Shown here one piece after another: positions 1 to 10,164 of a stretch of 64,000 nt of DNA. The translations under genes and the position numbers were made by a program. The notes below the pieces were generated by a model that was given only the letters and a program-made list of their open reading frames with translations, did no database searches and was not told the DNA's origin. Each line of letters begins with the position of its first letter. Position 1 is the first letter of the stretch. Source of the stretch: Rhizomys pruinosus (Eukaryota > Chordata > Mammalia > Rodentia > Spalacidae); NCBI GenBank assembly GCA_009823505.1, contig VZQC01006876.1, forward strand, positions 3,056,781 through 3,120,780, in the 5' to 3' direction.

Positions 1-403
1 TACTTACTTATTCTCAAGTACTTGGTTTGCTTAGTTTCATCCTCAAACTGTTCTGCTAGAGGTTATTAGGGAAGAGAACATGACTCCAAGCTGCCTTCTC
101 TCTGCCTCCTGGCCTGATGTTTCTTTTAAATCTCTTACTACAGCTTTAAAAAAAAGAAAATTTTATTGCTAAGAACTTATTTCTAAGTAATAAATTCCTG
201 TTAAATCTTTTGAAGTTTTCGATGATGATGATGGTGATATGCCCCATGTGGTAATTTTTGACAATCCCCAGGATTGTCAAAATTATATTTGGAAGTTTGT
301 GCTTGGGAGGGTGGTAGGCTGGGTTTTTGCTCATCAGAGAGTAATGGCATCTATCCTATGACAGGATTGAGATATATTGCAGTAAGTGTTTATAAACAGG
401 AGT
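1..403. other. Unannotated intergenic sequence
   Basis: AT-rich sequence without a recognisable gene or repeat family. A short GAT-repeat-like tract lies near 221-238. The open frames here are short and show no protein signature. Confidence 0.5.
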
Positions 404-410
404 ATGGAGT

Positions 411-700
411 GTTGGGAAGATGGATTAGTGGATAGAGTGCTTGCCATGCAAGCATGAGGAGGACTAGAGTTTGGTTCTCCAGAACCTACATGAACACCAC
501 AGTGCATGGTGGCCCATTGTAATTCCAGTGATTAGAAGGTGGGGACACGGATCCCAGAGTAACCTGGCTGGCTATCTTAGCATGGTTTCTTTGTTCAATT
601 GAGAAGCCTTGCTTCAATGAATAAGGTAGAGAGCAGGACATTACCCTCAAGTCTGCACCTACATACACACACACATATGAGTGTATGTACACAATTAGAA
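411..700 (+). mobile_element. tRNA-derived SINE, B3-like
   Basis: The head (gatagagtgcttgccatgca) resembles the A-box half of an ID/B2-type tRNA-derived SINE. The body ends in a CA-rich tail (cacacacaca) as in the long rodent B3/B2 class. It is diverged, hence old. Assignment is from family resemblance only. Confidence 0.6.
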
Positions 701-823
701 AATGGTTTTGTTCCTAATAGGTGCAGTTCCATGTAGCATGAAGACTGAGACTTCTCAGACTTGAAAAATAGTGACCATGTCATAGTAGCACAGTTAAAAT
801 CATGCGTCAAGAATACTATAAAA

Positions 824-950
824 CGTCCTTTAATCCCAGCACTCAGGAGGCAGAGACAGGCAGATCTCTGAGTTCAAAGCCAGCCTGGTCTACACAGTGA
901 GTTTCAGACCAGTCAGGGGTACATAGACCTATCACAAAAACAATCAAAAA
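824..950 (+). mobile_element. B1 SINE, 5'-truncated
   Basis: It carries the B1 core (taatcccagcact, aggcagagacaggcagatct, agcctggtctacacagtgag) and an A-rich tail. The 13-bp flanks gaatactataaaa at 811-823 and 951-963 match exactly and are its target-site duplication. Confidence 0.9.
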
Positions 951-1060
951 GAATACTATAAAATGTACAAGACAGCCATTTAATTTTCAGCCATTAATAT
1001 TGATACAGATCTTAGAAGGCCATGTGCTACAGTTGAAAAAGCCTTAGATTAAAAAAAAAA

Positions 1061-1203
1061 TTGGTATGGTGGTACATGCCTTTAATCCCAGTGCTCAGGA
1101 GGCAGAGACAGGCAAATCTCTGTCAGTTCAAGGCCAGCCTTGATAGATCCAGGCTAACTGGGGCCACAGAGAGACCTTGTCTCAAAAAGACAGAAAAAAA
1201 AGG
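1061..1203 (+). mobile_element. B1 SINE
   Basis: Near full-length B1 from ggtatggtggtacatgcc to gtctcaaaaagaca, ending in an A/G-rich tail that runs into a GT microsatellite. Moderately diverged. Confidence 0.88.
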
Positions 1204-1224
1204 GGGGGCTATGTATGTGCTGGG

Positions 1225-1258
1225 GTGTGTGTGTGTGTGTGTGTGTGTGCGTGTGCGC
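1225..1258. repeat. (GT)n microsatellite
   Basis: Alternating GT tract with a few GC steps, sitting just after the B1 tail. Confidence 0.95.
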
Positions 1259-1440
1259 AGACTGAAGGTCACTTTTGAATGGCATCTTTAATTGCTTCAC
1301 TTCATATTTTTGGGATACAGCAGTTTCTGAGCCTGGAGCCCCTGATTCTGCTGGGCTCTCTAGGCAATGAGCTCCAGGGATTTATTTGCCTGACTTCACC
1401 TTAACCTCCTACCCCAGCACTGGAATTAGAGACTCGCTGC

Positions 1441-1533
1441 CCTGCCTTGCTTTTTATGTAGGTGCTGGGGATCTAAGCTCTGGTCCTTATCCCTGAGTGG
1501 CAGCACTTTACCAACTGAGCCATCTGCCACATC
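1441..1533 (-). mobile_element. tRNA-derived SINE fragment (B2/B3/ID-like)
   Basis: Read on the minus strand it has a tRNA-like head (tggctcagttggtaaagtgc) followed by gatccccagcacctacata, the usual order in these SINEs. Diverged. Confidence 0.6.
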
Positions 1534-1552
1534 CTTTTTATTTTAAAGGACC

Positions 1553-1651
1553 GACCACAGTGGCCTATTATGTTGACCAGGCTGCTCCTAATCTCCTGGG
1601 CTCAAGTGATACTTTCACATCAGCCTTCCAAGTAGCTAGGATTATGGGTGC
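1553..1651 (-). mobile_element. Old 7SL-derived monomer (proto-B1, Alu-like)
   Basis: The segment reads like an inverted 7SL-derived monomer: gttgaccaggctgctcctaa, ctcctgggctcaagtgat, agtagctaggattatggg. It is closer to the ancestral 7SL/Alu-type wording than the local B1 copies, so probably an ancient proto-B1. Confidence 0.5.
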
Positions 1652-2077
1652 ATAGCAAACCCTTATCCACCCAAACTTCCGCATTTGATTGAAGAAAACC
1701 TGACTTAGGCCAGGATCTGTATACCCTTTCAGTTTTTTAGAATGTATACTCTAAAAATACTATAGCAAAAACTGACCCTGTTACTGCCTGGCTTGATTTC
1801 CTGCCCCAAGAGAGCAAAGGCTCTGTGAGCTGGGGATATCATTTGACATTTCCACCTAGCCTTGGCTCGTTTCCATAAAGAGACTGGCCGTGTGCTGGCT
1901 AAGGCTCCTCTGGCATTAAGGAGCTGGATGAGCACAGCAGGTTCAGCCTTCTGAACTCGAGCCATCGTTTGAAGTGAGGATGGCATGAAGGTCAAATGGG
2001 GTGCTGGGAAAAGTTCGAGGGTTGCCACTTCCTCCAAAGAAGTCTAGGATTCTGATACAGCTTACTCTGTAGTGTCG
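1652..2077. other. Unannotated intergenic sequence
   Basis: No repeat family or gene recognised. A minus-strand open frame of about 100 codons (1729-2037) has no recognisable domain and is probably chance. Confidence 0.45.
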
Positions 2078-2201
2078 CTTCTAAAACTTCTGGGATTACA
2101 GGTGTATAGTACCATGCCCGTCTTAACCAGTGCAGGGATCTGACCTGAGGAGGCCTGCATGCCAGGCAAACTGTTCACCAGCTAGGCTACACCCACAGCC
2201 C
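2078..2201 (-). mobile_element. ID/B4-type SINE
   Basis: Inverted tRNA-like half ending ctaggctacacccacagccc, preceded by gggattacaggtgtatagta from the B1-like half. This is the ID+B1 composite layout of B4/RSINE. Confidence 0.65.
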
Positions 2202-2289
2202 GCACTCCTTTCCGTGGCTGACCATGACCTTTGGTATGTACCTACTATCTAATTGCTGTTTTGTTTTTCAATGGGAGGCATTCACATTC

Positions 2290-2381
2290 TTTTTTTTTTT
2301 TTTTTCTCCAGTTCTGAGGATCAAACCCAGTGCCTTCCACAGGCCAGACAAGTTATCTACCACAGAGCCGCCTCCCCAGCC
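2290..2381 (-). mobile_element. ID-like SINE
   Basis: Poly-T, then an inverted ID-type unit (aggatcaaacccagtgcctt ... ccacagagccgcctccccag). On the minus strand it ends with the A-tail. Confidence 0.7.
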
Positions 2382-2510
2382 ACATCTCCAGCACGGGCTC
2401 AAAGACGGTCACCATCTAGGAGTGGGGCTGATTTTTTTCAGCCAATTAAAGAATTAAATCTCAGACCAGTAGAGAGCAAGAAACAAACAGACCTATTAAC
2501 ACTGAGAAAT

Positions 2511-2511
<1 letters not shown>

Positions 2512-2547
<36 letters not shown>
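2512..2547. repeat. (CA)18 microsatellite
   Basis: Uninterrupted CA repeat of 36 bases. Confidence 0.97.
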
Positions 2548-2548
<1 letters not shown>

Positions 2549-2623
2549 CTCCCCACAAGTGGAAAAGGGAATTCAGAAACTGAAAATCCAAAGGGTCTGT
2601 TTTTTTTTTTTTTTTTTTTTTTT

Positions 2624-2799
2624 NNNNNNNNNNNNNNNNNNNNNNNNNNNNNNNNNNNNNNNNNNNNNNNNNNNNNNNNNNNNNNNNNNNNNNNNNNNNN
2701 NNNNNNNNNNNNNNNNNNNNNNNNNNNNNNNNNNNNNNNNNNNNNNNNNNNNNNNNNNNNNNNNNNNNNNNNNNNNNNNNNNNNNNNNNNNNNNNNNNN
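2624..2799. other. Assembly gap (176 N) inside a poly-T tract
   Basis: 176 undetermined bases, flanked by about 23 T on the left and 9 T on the right. The gap therefore lies in, or was created by, a homopolymer. Any element joining the two sides cannot be read. Confidence 0.99.
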
Positions 2800-2808
2800 T
2801 TTTTTTTT

Positions 2809-4150
2809 AAACAAAATAAAAACAGTCTGTTTTATTTACAATACTCAATGCATCTTACAAATTACATATTTTCATTCCTTAAGTGTTTTGGAAAGTTATT
2901 CCAGTTTGTGCAATGAGTTTACAGGAAATTCCCAAGATCCATTAGACATCTTAACTCTAAATCCTAAATTTTGATTTTTCACACTATATAGAAGACTATT
3001 TTTAAGAAAAAATAAACTTTGCATTTAAGTTATTACCCCCTGATATCTTTAACTCAAATACAAACTGGCTTAGCCTATGAAATAATCCCATTAGATTAGG
3101 TGAATTACTCTGACCTCCCCTCCCCAGTAAAATGCATGCATAAATTAAACATGGTAAATTGCATTAATCACATTTTATTTCCATGCTTTTTGTACTCTCT
3201 CAATGTTTGCTTTGCTCAGTTCAGGGTACAGACAGGGAGATTTCCAGGCTGGAGAGGTCTGAGGCCACTGCTCCCTGCTTTGGCATAGGAATGGGTTTCC
3301 AGCGAGCCTGAAGGGGCCCACCGTCTGTGTACCAGCAGTGCAAGGGGCACCTCATCCATGCCACCACAGAACAGGCTCTTCTTCTGTTCTCCAAATCGTT
3401 ACTTCCTAGATTTATTCATATAGCTGCCACCTCATAAAACAAAATACAGACCTAGTTGGTGAGCCAGAGGTCATCATCCCCACACTGCACTCACTCCAGT
3501 CTAGCTGTGCTTATCCACCACAATACATTTCTCCTCAAAAGATGGTGTGGTTGCTTCCTGGGGCAGCTGCCACCTGGAGGTAAGTGAGTGAAAGGGGAGA
3601 TATTGACCTGAGAAGTCTCAGGTTGGACATAGCCAAAAGAATTCTAAGAAAAAGAAACGGTGAGGTGGAGTTGAGAGAGTTCAACTTCTGAGGACTGATC
3701 TTCTGGCACATTCTATAATTACAAAGTCCCTATCACACTCTCCTTTGTGGCACCTTTACAAAATGTTGACAATTTAGGAACCTGAGCCCCATTTAGGACA
3801 CACACAGCTCACTGAGCAGTCACCTGAAGAATGCATTCCTGGAGATTCAGCTACCCCCATATTGAAGCAAATAAAAACAATGCTATCCATTTACTGAATT
3901 TATTTAAAGAAATTAACTTAGAAATAACATAGAATTAAACAAAATTTCTGACATGTAAACATACTGCCATGTTCCAAAGGGTCTGGTTTTAAGGGTTGTA
4001 GTGTAGTGGTTTTCCCTCCCCTAATTTTGAAATGGACAACTTAAAGATATCTCCAAGCTGAGATATCCAGGGCTACCTGATTAAGCAGGTCAGTTGAAGG
4101 GACCTTGTTGCAGTTAAAAAAAAAATAAGGCTTTCTTGCCAGAGACCAAG
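2809..4150 (-). other. Unique sequence; possible retrocopied 3'UTR on the minus strand
   Basis: On the minus strand this block ends with an AATAAA hexamer (2836-2831) about 22 bases before an A-run that leads into the gap. That is the layout of a processed transcript end or a genuine gene's polyadenylation site. No coding frame is recognised and the parent is not identified. The 5' limit is unclear; a short A-run near 4110-4125 is on the plus strand. Could simply be unique intergenic DNA. Confidence 0.35.
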
Positions 4151-4156
4151 ACAGAA

Positions 4157-4367
4157 AGGGGCTGGAGAGATGGTTCATTGGTTAAGAGCACCAAGTGCTG
4201 TTGCAGGGGACCTTGGTTTGGTTCCCAGCACCCACATGGTGGTTGACAGTGGTCTGTAATTACAGTTAATGACTTCTGGTATCCTCTTCTGACCTCTGCA
4301 GGCATTGTACAACACAGTTGCACTTATACAAGTGCAGGCAATACACTCACACATAAATTGAAAATAA
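4157..4367 (+). mobile_element. B2 SINE
   Basis: Full-length B2: gggctggagagatggttcat head, cccagcacccacatggtggt core, CA-rich end and short A-tail. Followed directly by a second B2. Confidence 0.92.
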
Positions 4368-4577
4368 GGGGCTGAAGAGATGGCTGCACAGTTAAGAGCA
4401 CTGGCTATTCTTGCAGAAGACCCAGGTTTGATGGCTAGCACGGACATGGCAGCTAATGGCCATCTGTAATTCTAGTCCAGGGGAATCCAATGCCATTCCC
4501 TGACCTCCGCAGGCACTGCACAACATGGTGCACTTACACACATGCAGACAGTACACTCATATATACATAATACATTT
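4368..4577 (+). mobile_element. B2 SINE
   Basis: Second B2, head to tail with the previous one (ggggctgaagagatggctgc to cagacagtacactcatatat). The two differ at many positions, so they are separate insertions rather than a recent duplication. Confidence 0.9.
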
Positions 4578-4580
4578 TGG

Positions 4581-4646
4581 TCTTTTTTTAATAATACTTT
4601 TATTGATGTATTGTGTATTTCACTCATTATCTTTCAGTCCAATCTG
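4581..4646 (-). mobile_element. L1 3'-end fragment
   Basis: Short T-rich stretch (ttttattgatgtattgtgta) resembling the 3' end at 18835-18890 of the L1 further along this window. Only about 65 bp, so tentative. Confidence 0.45.
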
Positions 4647-4647
4647 G

Positions 4648-4790
4648 TCTTTTTGAGACAGGGTTTCCCTTTCATCCCAGCTGGCCTGGAGCTCGCTCTG
4701 TAGACCAGGATAACCTTGAAATCACAGTGATCTGCCTGCCTCTGCCTCCCAAGTGCTGGGACTACAGGCATGTGCCAGCATGCCCAGCTC
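4648..4790 (-). mobile_element. B1 SINE
   Basis: Inverted B1: tctttttgagacagggtttc, tgtagaccaggataaccttg, aagtgctgggactacaggca. Confidence 0.9.
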
Positions 4791-4824
4791 ATAAAATAGC
4801 TTTTCAAAGTAAAAAAAAAAAATT

Positions 4825-4951
4825 GGTCTTTTTGAGATAGGGTCTCCCTGTAGCCCCAGCTGGCCTGGAACTCACTGTATAGACCAGGCTGGCCTTGAAC
4901 TCACAGAGATTCACCTGCCCGTACCTCCCAAGTGCTGGGATTAAAGGAGTA
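4825..4951 (-). mobile_element. B1 SINE
   Basis: Inverted B1 with poly-A on its minus-strand 3' side; ends at ggattaaaggagt and lacks the outer B1 head. Confidence 0.9.
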
Positions 4952-4971
4952 TTTTTTTTTTTTAAAGAAGA

Positions 4972-5190
4972 CAGGGATAGAGAGATGGCTCAGTGGTTAA
5001 AAGCACTGGAGCCTCTTACAGAGGCCCTAGGTTTGATTCTCAGCACCCACATAGTAACTGACAGCCATCTGTAACTGTAGTTCCAGGGGATCCAATGTCG
5101 TCTTCTGACATTCACGGACATTGCATGACATGGGTGTATACTTATGTACATGCAGGCAATACACTTATACACATAAATTTAAAATATAAT
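4972..5190 (+). mobile_element. B2 SINE
   Basis: B2 head tagagagatggctcagtggt, core ctcagcacccacatagtaac, end acaggcaatacacttatac-like with an AT-rich tail. Diverged. Confidence 0.88.
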
Positions 5191-5363
5191 TTTTTACAAG
5201 AAGAAGTACAGCATCTTTATTACTTTTCAGTGACCTGTTTATCAGGAATTTAGCCCCTTATACGGGTTGTTTTCTTTCTTTGGTGGAAGTTGAAGATGCA
5301 GCTATAGCTCACATAGTTACAGTTCAGTTCTCTTCCTCATCATCTTAAAGCTTTTAGTTGCCT

Positions 5364-5449
5364 TTTTTGGGTGTGGGGGCTCATGATCAAGCCCATGCCT
5401 GGCCCTTGCTAGGTAAGAACACCTGACACTGAGCTACCTGCCCAGCTCC
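5364..5449 (-). mobile_element. ID-like SINE
   Basis: Inverted ID-type unit (cccttgctaggtaagaacac ... actgagctacctgcccagct). Short and diverged. Confidence 0.6.
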
Positions 5450-6297
5450 TTGCTTACTTTTCAATGTGGCTGTGATTCAATTCCAAAGTCAATGCTTCTG
5501 GTCTAGATTTCTTCCTATAGGCTTATTTCCACCAGAGGTCCTGTTCCAAAGCTGGGGTCTTAGTTACCAAATGGGAGCAGAGAGAACCCAGAGAACTAGA
5601 GACAAATCTTTGTCATCAGGACATTTGCTTGTGCTGATGAGAGATGCAGTTCTATCCTGTAGCCAGGCAGGTGGATTCCCTGCACAAAAGGGGAAGAGGG
5701 TACCTAATACAGGAAGTGTTTCCACCAACTTCCCCATCTGTACCCTTCATAAAAAGAAAAGATTCATAGTTGCAAAGGGTGTCAGTCTTGATCAAGTCAG
5801 TTTCAGGTTCTGCATGCACATTGGAGATTCAGGCTTGCAGAGTATGTGGTCCCACTAGTCAGTGCCTGTGCTCAATTGTAGGCAGCTCTGCAGTCAGCTT
5901 CGACTGCTAGGGTATTCCATGTTTCCGGGAGGCTGGTCCTTGCTTACATCTGTATGGCTGCTATATGTGGGAGCCCTGGGTTGCCATGTCCTTCCTCAGC
6001 TTTGCTCTGGAAGCGCAGCACAGATGTGGTTCACAGGGGACTCCTTTCCAGCATCCCCTTCCCCTCCCCACTTAGCTGGTCTCCAATCTTCCATTTACAT
6101 CTGCAGGCACGCACTCTGGATTTCTTTATTTCTCTCCTACGCTGGGGCCCCACCTCATGGGCTTAGTTTCCATTTCTCTCATCTTATTCTGAGAGACTTC
6201 CAATTGTATCCTGAACTTTTCATCACTTGCATATGTTTCCAGTAGCTCTTTTATTCCATGGCTGTTATTTTATGTTATTTTATTATTTTATTTTTTA
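5450..6297. other. Unique sequence with a long interrupted open frame
   Basis: No repeat recognised. One plus-strand frame from 5466 to 6245 (about 260 codons) contains only one stop, a TAG near 5856. The translation is Ser/Cys/Leu-rich with no domain or splice layout I recognise, so I treat it as non-coding. Confidence 0.5.
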
Positions 6298-6422
6298 TCT
6301 TTTTGAGAAAGGGTCTTCCTCTAGCTGTCCTGGAGCTCACTCTGTAGACCAGGCTGGCCTTGAACTCACAAAGATCCACCTGCCTCTGCCTCCAAGTGCT
6401 GAAGTGCTGGGATTAAGGGTGT
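6298..6422 (-). mobile_element. B1 SINE
   Basis: Inverted B1 (tctttttgagaaagggtctt to gtgctgggattaagggtgtt) with a small internal duplication of gtgctgaa. Confidence 0.87.
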
Positions 6423-6466
6423 TATTTTTTAAACACTGCCTCATTATTCTTTTGTTTATTTATTTT

Positions 6467-6606
6467 GCTTTTCAAGACAGGGCCTCATATAGCCCATGGT
6501 TGCCTTGAACTCTCTGTATAGCTGAAGCTGGCCTTGAACACTTGATTCTACTGTCTCCACCTCCTAAGTGCTGAAGTTACAGGTGTGCTCTTCCATGCTT
6601 GTCTTG
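6467..6606 (-). mobile_element. Old B1 SINE
   Basis: Inverted and clearly diverged B1 (ttttcaagacagggcctcat, gaagctggccttgaacactt, aagtgctgaagttacaggtg). Confidence 0.8.
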
Positions 6607-6669
6607 CAGTCTTTATGAATACACATTCTTCTCTTTATACCAACATAGTATAGTTTTTTAAAACTTTAT

Positions 6670-6814
6670 CTTTTTTTTTGAGACAGGGTCTCTCTATAGC
6701 CCCAGCTTGCCTGGAACTCACTCTGTAGACCAGGCTGGCCTTGAACTCACAGAGATCTGCCTACCTCTGCCTCCCAAGTGCTAGGATTAAAGGCCTGCAC
6801 CACCACGCCCAGTT
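6670..6814 (-). mobile_element. B1 SINE
   Basis: Inverted full-length B1 (tttttgagacagggtctctc to caccaccacgcccagttt-like end). Confidence 0.92.
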
Positions 6815-6916
6815 TAAAGATGGTTCTAAGCCGTCGTGTGGGTGCTAGGAATTGAACCCCGGTCCTCTGCAAGAGCAGTCAGTGCTCTTAACTGCCGAGC
6901 CATCTCTCCAGCCCCC
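6815..6916 (-). mobile_element. B2 SINE, 5' half only
   Basis: Inverted B2 head and core (gtgtgggtgctaggaattga, cgagccatctctccagcccc). The B2 3' half is missing and it abuts the B1, so the B1 may have interrupted or replaced it. Confidence 0.88.
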
Positions 6917-6959
6917 AAAACTTTACCTTTTTTTTTTTTTTTTTAAAAAAAGACTTATT

Positions 6960-7098
6960 TGCTAGGCATGGTGCTACATACCTTTAATACTAGCACTCTG
7001 AAGACAGGCAAACAGATCTCTGAGTTCGAGGCTGGCTTGGTCTACATAGCAAATTCCAGACCAACCAGGGTTACAAGAAGACCCTGTCTCAAAAAAAT
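6960..7098 (+). mobile_element. B1 SINE
   Basis: Diverged B1 (gctaggcatggtgctacata to accctgtctcaaaaaaattg). Confidence 0.87.
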
Positions 7099-7110
7099 TG
7101 GGGGGGGGGA

Positions 7111-7212
7111 GTCTTTTTGAGACAGGGCCTCCCTGTAGCCCCAGCTGTCCTGGAACTCACAGAGATCTGCCTGCCTCTGCCTCCTGAGTGCTGTGCCATC
7201 ATGCCTGGCTTC
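7111..7212 (-). mobile_element. B1 SINE with internal deletion
   Basis: Inverted B1; the segment normally between ggaactcac and acagagatct (the tagaccaggctgg box) is missing, and so is part of the head. Confidence 0.85.
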
Positions 7213-7242
7213 AAAAATATTTTATTTATTTATTTTTTAAAT

Positions 7243-7455
7243 TTTATTTATTTTTGTATGTCTATGAATGTACTGTCTGCATGTAGGCCTGTGCACCCGT
7301 GTTGTGTAATGCTGTGGTCAGAAGAGGGTGTCGGAATCCCCTGGAACTGGAGTTAAAGACGGTTCTCAGCTGCCATGTGGGTGCTAGGGATCGAACCTGG
7401 GTCCTCTGCAAGAGCAGTCGGCACTCTCAGCCACTAGGCCATCTCTCCAGCCCCT
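7243..7455 (-). mobile_element. B2 SINE
   Basis: Inverted B2: gtactgtctgcatgtaggcc, agaagagggtgtcggaatcc, aggccatctctccagcccct. Confidence 0.92.
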
Positions 7456-7496
7456 CAAAAAATATTTTTAAAAACGTGTTATGTTTTCCCTCTATG

Positions 7497-7665
7497 TTTG
7501 TGGACTAGGTGTATGCAGTACCCACAGAGGCCAAAAGAGGGCATCATATCCCTGGAAATGGAGTTGCAGATGATTATGACTCACCATATGGATGCTGGGA
7601 ACCCAACCTGGATCCTGTGCAAGAATAGCAAGTGCTAATAGCCACTGAGCCGTCTCTCCAGCCCT
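7497..7665 (-). mobile_element. B2/B3 SINE
   Basis: Inverted, more diverged B2-type unit (aaaagagggcatcatatccc, tgagccgtctctccagccct). Confidence 0.85.
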
Positions 7666-7675
7666 CCCCCTTTTC

Positions 7676-8262
7676 ATTAAGAATCTCATGCATGCGTATA
7701 CTGTGTTTTGCTCAAATCCACCCTCATTCGTGGTCCTCCAGTTCATCCTCACCATTTTTCCATTCCAACTTCATGTGCTCTTTGTTTTTTAAACGCACTG
7801 AGTCCACTTAGTGCTGCCTGTATGTACGTGGGTGTGGGGCCATCTGCTGGAGTAGCCGCTTAGGAGCTGCATCCCTGGAGAAAACTGACTTCCTTTTCCA
7901 GCAGCCATCAGTTGCCAATGGCTCCTCAGGTGGAGCGCAATTTCATCACTTCCTCCTCTCCTACCGGTGCTGGGATTTGGCTGGCTCGTTCTTGGCTCGT
8001 TCTTGTGGAAGTCACGCGCATGCAGTCACAGCTGCTGTGAGTTCATGTGTGCAGTGGCCCCATCATGTCCGGCAAACACTGTTTCACTGCAGATATCCAT
8101 TACCTCTGGCTCTTAGAATCTTTTCTCCCCTTCCTCCAAGGAGGGTCCCTGAGCCTTAAAGGGAGGGAGGATGATATAGTTGTTCCATCATTTACAGCCA
8201 TGGTCTCCTGAGCCTTAAAGGGAGGGAGGATGATATAGTTGTTCCATCATTTACAGCCATGC
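7676..8262. mobile_element. Old L1 3'UTR-like repeat
   Basis: The wording (gagtccacttagtgctgcct, gtgtggggccatctgctgga, cagctgctgtgagttcatg) matches an interspersed sequence I know to be very common in rodent genomes and associate with older L1 (Lx-type) 3' regions. Its last part is duplicated (see 8148-8261). Family name and orientation are from memory and not certain. Confidence 0.5.
8148..8261. repeat. Perfect 55-bp direct repeat
   Basis: 8148-8202 and 8207-8261 are identical, with a 4-base spacer (period 59). The shared unit runs from cctgagccttaaaggg to ttacagccatg. Confidence 0.97.
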
Positions 8263-8275
8263 ATTCATGCCATCT

Positions 8276-8430
8276 TTTTTTTTTTTGGCCTTTTTGAGAC
8301 AGGGTCTCCCTGTAGCCCCAGCTGTCCTGGAACTTACTATGTAGACCAGGCTGGCCTTGAACTCACAGAGATCCACCTGCCTCTGCCTCCTGAATGCTGG
8401 GATTAAAGGCGTGCGCCACCACACCTGGTT
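8276..8430 (-). mobile_element. B1 SINE
   Basis: Inverted full-length B1 with poly-T start and clean end (gcgtgcgccaccacacctgg). Confidence 0.93.
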
Positions 8431-8446
8431 TATCATAGCATCTTTT

Positions 8447-8655
8447 TTTTTAAATGTGTATGAGTATACTGTCTGCATGTAGGTTGATGCACCCGCATAG
8501 CAAAATGCCGCAGAGGTCAGAAGAGGGTGTCGGATTCCCCTGGAATTGGAGTTAAAAGACGATTCCTAGCCGACATGTGGGTGCTGGGAACTGAACCTGG
8601 GTCCTCTGCAAGAGCAGTCAGGACTCTCAACCGCTGAGCCATCTCTCCAGCCCCT
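8447..8655 (-). mobile_element. B2 SINE
   Basis: Inverted full-length B2. The word atgccatctttt occurs left of the preceding B1 (about 8267) and right of this B2 (about 8659), so it may be the TSD of the B2, with the B1 placed inside its tail. Confidence 0.92.
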
Positions 8656-8861
8656 ATTATGCCATCTTTTAACTCTCATGAGAGAAGCAGCTTTTTGTGG
8701 TAGGGGACAGTCATTACAGAGGTGCACAACTGCTCAGTGTTCAGAGAATTAAAGTGCTTTCTTAAATATACAGTTATGTTAGTCACCCTTTTGTGCAGAA
8801 GGTTGTGCTTACTCTAATTTAAATACTGTATATATAATATTTTATGTATTAATTAAAAATA

Positions 8862-9087
8862 AAAATTATTTTTATTTATTTGTTTTTATCTGTATGAGTG
8901 TACTGTCTGCATGTAGGTTAGTGCACCCGTGTCGTGAAATGCTTCGGAGGTCAGAAGAGGGTGTTGGATCCCCCTGGGACTGGAGTTAAAGACAGCTGTT
9001 AGCCACCATGTGGGTGCTGGGAATTGAACGTGGGTCCTCCGTAAGAGCAGTCAGTGCTCTTAACCACTAAGCCATCTCTCTAGCCCC
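8862..9087 (-). mobile_element. B2 SINE
   Basis: Inverted full-length B2 with an AT-rich A-tail on the minus strand (gtactgtctgcatgtaggtt ... gccatctctctagcccccc). Confidence 0.92.
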
Positions 9088-9103
9088 CCAAATAAAAAAT
9101 ATT

Positions 9104-9195
9104 TGGGTGGTGGTGGTAGTGTACAGAGGATTGAATCTGTGGCCTCACACATGCGAGGCAAGCACTATGTACCACTGAGCTCTATTCCCAGTCCT
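9104..9195 (-). mobile_element. ID-like SINE
   Basis: Inverted ID-type unit (acagaggattgaatctgtgg ... accactgagctctattccca). Confidence 0.7.
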
Positions 9196-10163
9196 AAAAA
9201 ATAAATGAACATCTAAGTTATAAAAACTCCTATCTTGACTATCTTTTGAGGCCCTGACTCAGAGCCTGACAATTCTACTTTTTCACGTTAGAATGGATTC
9301 TAGAAATTATCTTCTCCTTGAGGGGTCCTGTTTGCCTCCAAGTTATTTTGATTATTTTCTGTAACTTTGTTGATAGACACCTTGTCAAAGGGGTCCTACC
9401 TGATATTGGCCTGCTACAAACTGAGAATTGGAATTAAGCCCTAGACTAAGATCTCTGAGTGCACGGTCAGGTGTGCAGGCCCAAAGGGCTCCACTGTAGG
9501 AGAATGGGAGCCGCCCTGACAGATGCTGTCTTCCAAGTCCATAAATCTTGTCTGATTTTTCCCTAGCCAAGCTGGGGTTCCTCACACAGGCTCTATCAGA
9601 GTCCTGTTGGCAAGAGGAGAGGGCGGGGCTTTTCCTGGTCTGCTGAGTGAGAGTTGTCCAGCCATCCTCCCTGTCAGCAGCGTTTCTCACCTCCAACTCT
9701 GCCTGGTGACTCCCAGCCCAAGGACTCCCTGCTCCACCCCCACCCAGTGGAAGTTGGGCTTCTGCAGCCATGTGGCAGGACTGCTCCCAGAGCTACCCTC
9801 TTCTTCTCCAGCAGCTTCCCGCCCTCTTTATGTCTCAGACCATGGCTTCTCCACTGGTTCAGGGATGCCTGGTGCTGCCATTCCTGAATCCACAAGGACT
9901 CTTGGATACAAGTCAAGTCATTTTCAGTTTCTTCCATGTCATAGCATTTAGCTTTGTTGGTGGGGGTGACAGCTAAGTCCTATTCCACCACTGCCTTATC
10001 TGTTTCCAGCTTCTGAAGTGTTACCTCCCGAATTCTCCCTGTCCCTGTAGGATTAGTTTTGATTTTAGCTTTTCAGAAGGGAAAATCAGAAATGCTTCCT
10101 ACTTATCTTTACTGGCAGCTGCATCTAGATGAACAGAACTATTTTTTGTCTTTCAAAATCAAC
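9196..10163. other. Unique intergenic sequence
   Basis: No repeat or gene recognised. Overlapping open frames on both strands (about 128 codons minus at 9385-9771, 114 codons plus at 9607-9951) lack a recognisable domain. A GC-rich composition around 9600-9900 explains the few stops. Confidence 0.5.
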
Positions 10164-10164
10164 A

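Noticed and set aside
1553..1651. Human Alu contamination
   Set aside because: Only one diverged monomer, embedded between rodent SINEs and too different from Alu to be contamination.
4157..4577. Tandem duplication of a B2
   Set aside because: The two neighbouring B2 copies differ too much; they are independent insertions.
5466..6245. Long plus-strand frame with one stop, possible gene or pseudogene
   Set aside because: No ATG-supported start (reading begins at GTG), no domain, no splice layout and biased composition. Chance opening is the simpler explanation.
9385..9951. Overlapping open frames on both strands
   Set aside because: Mutually overlapping frames in GC-rich DNA with no recognisable protein features.
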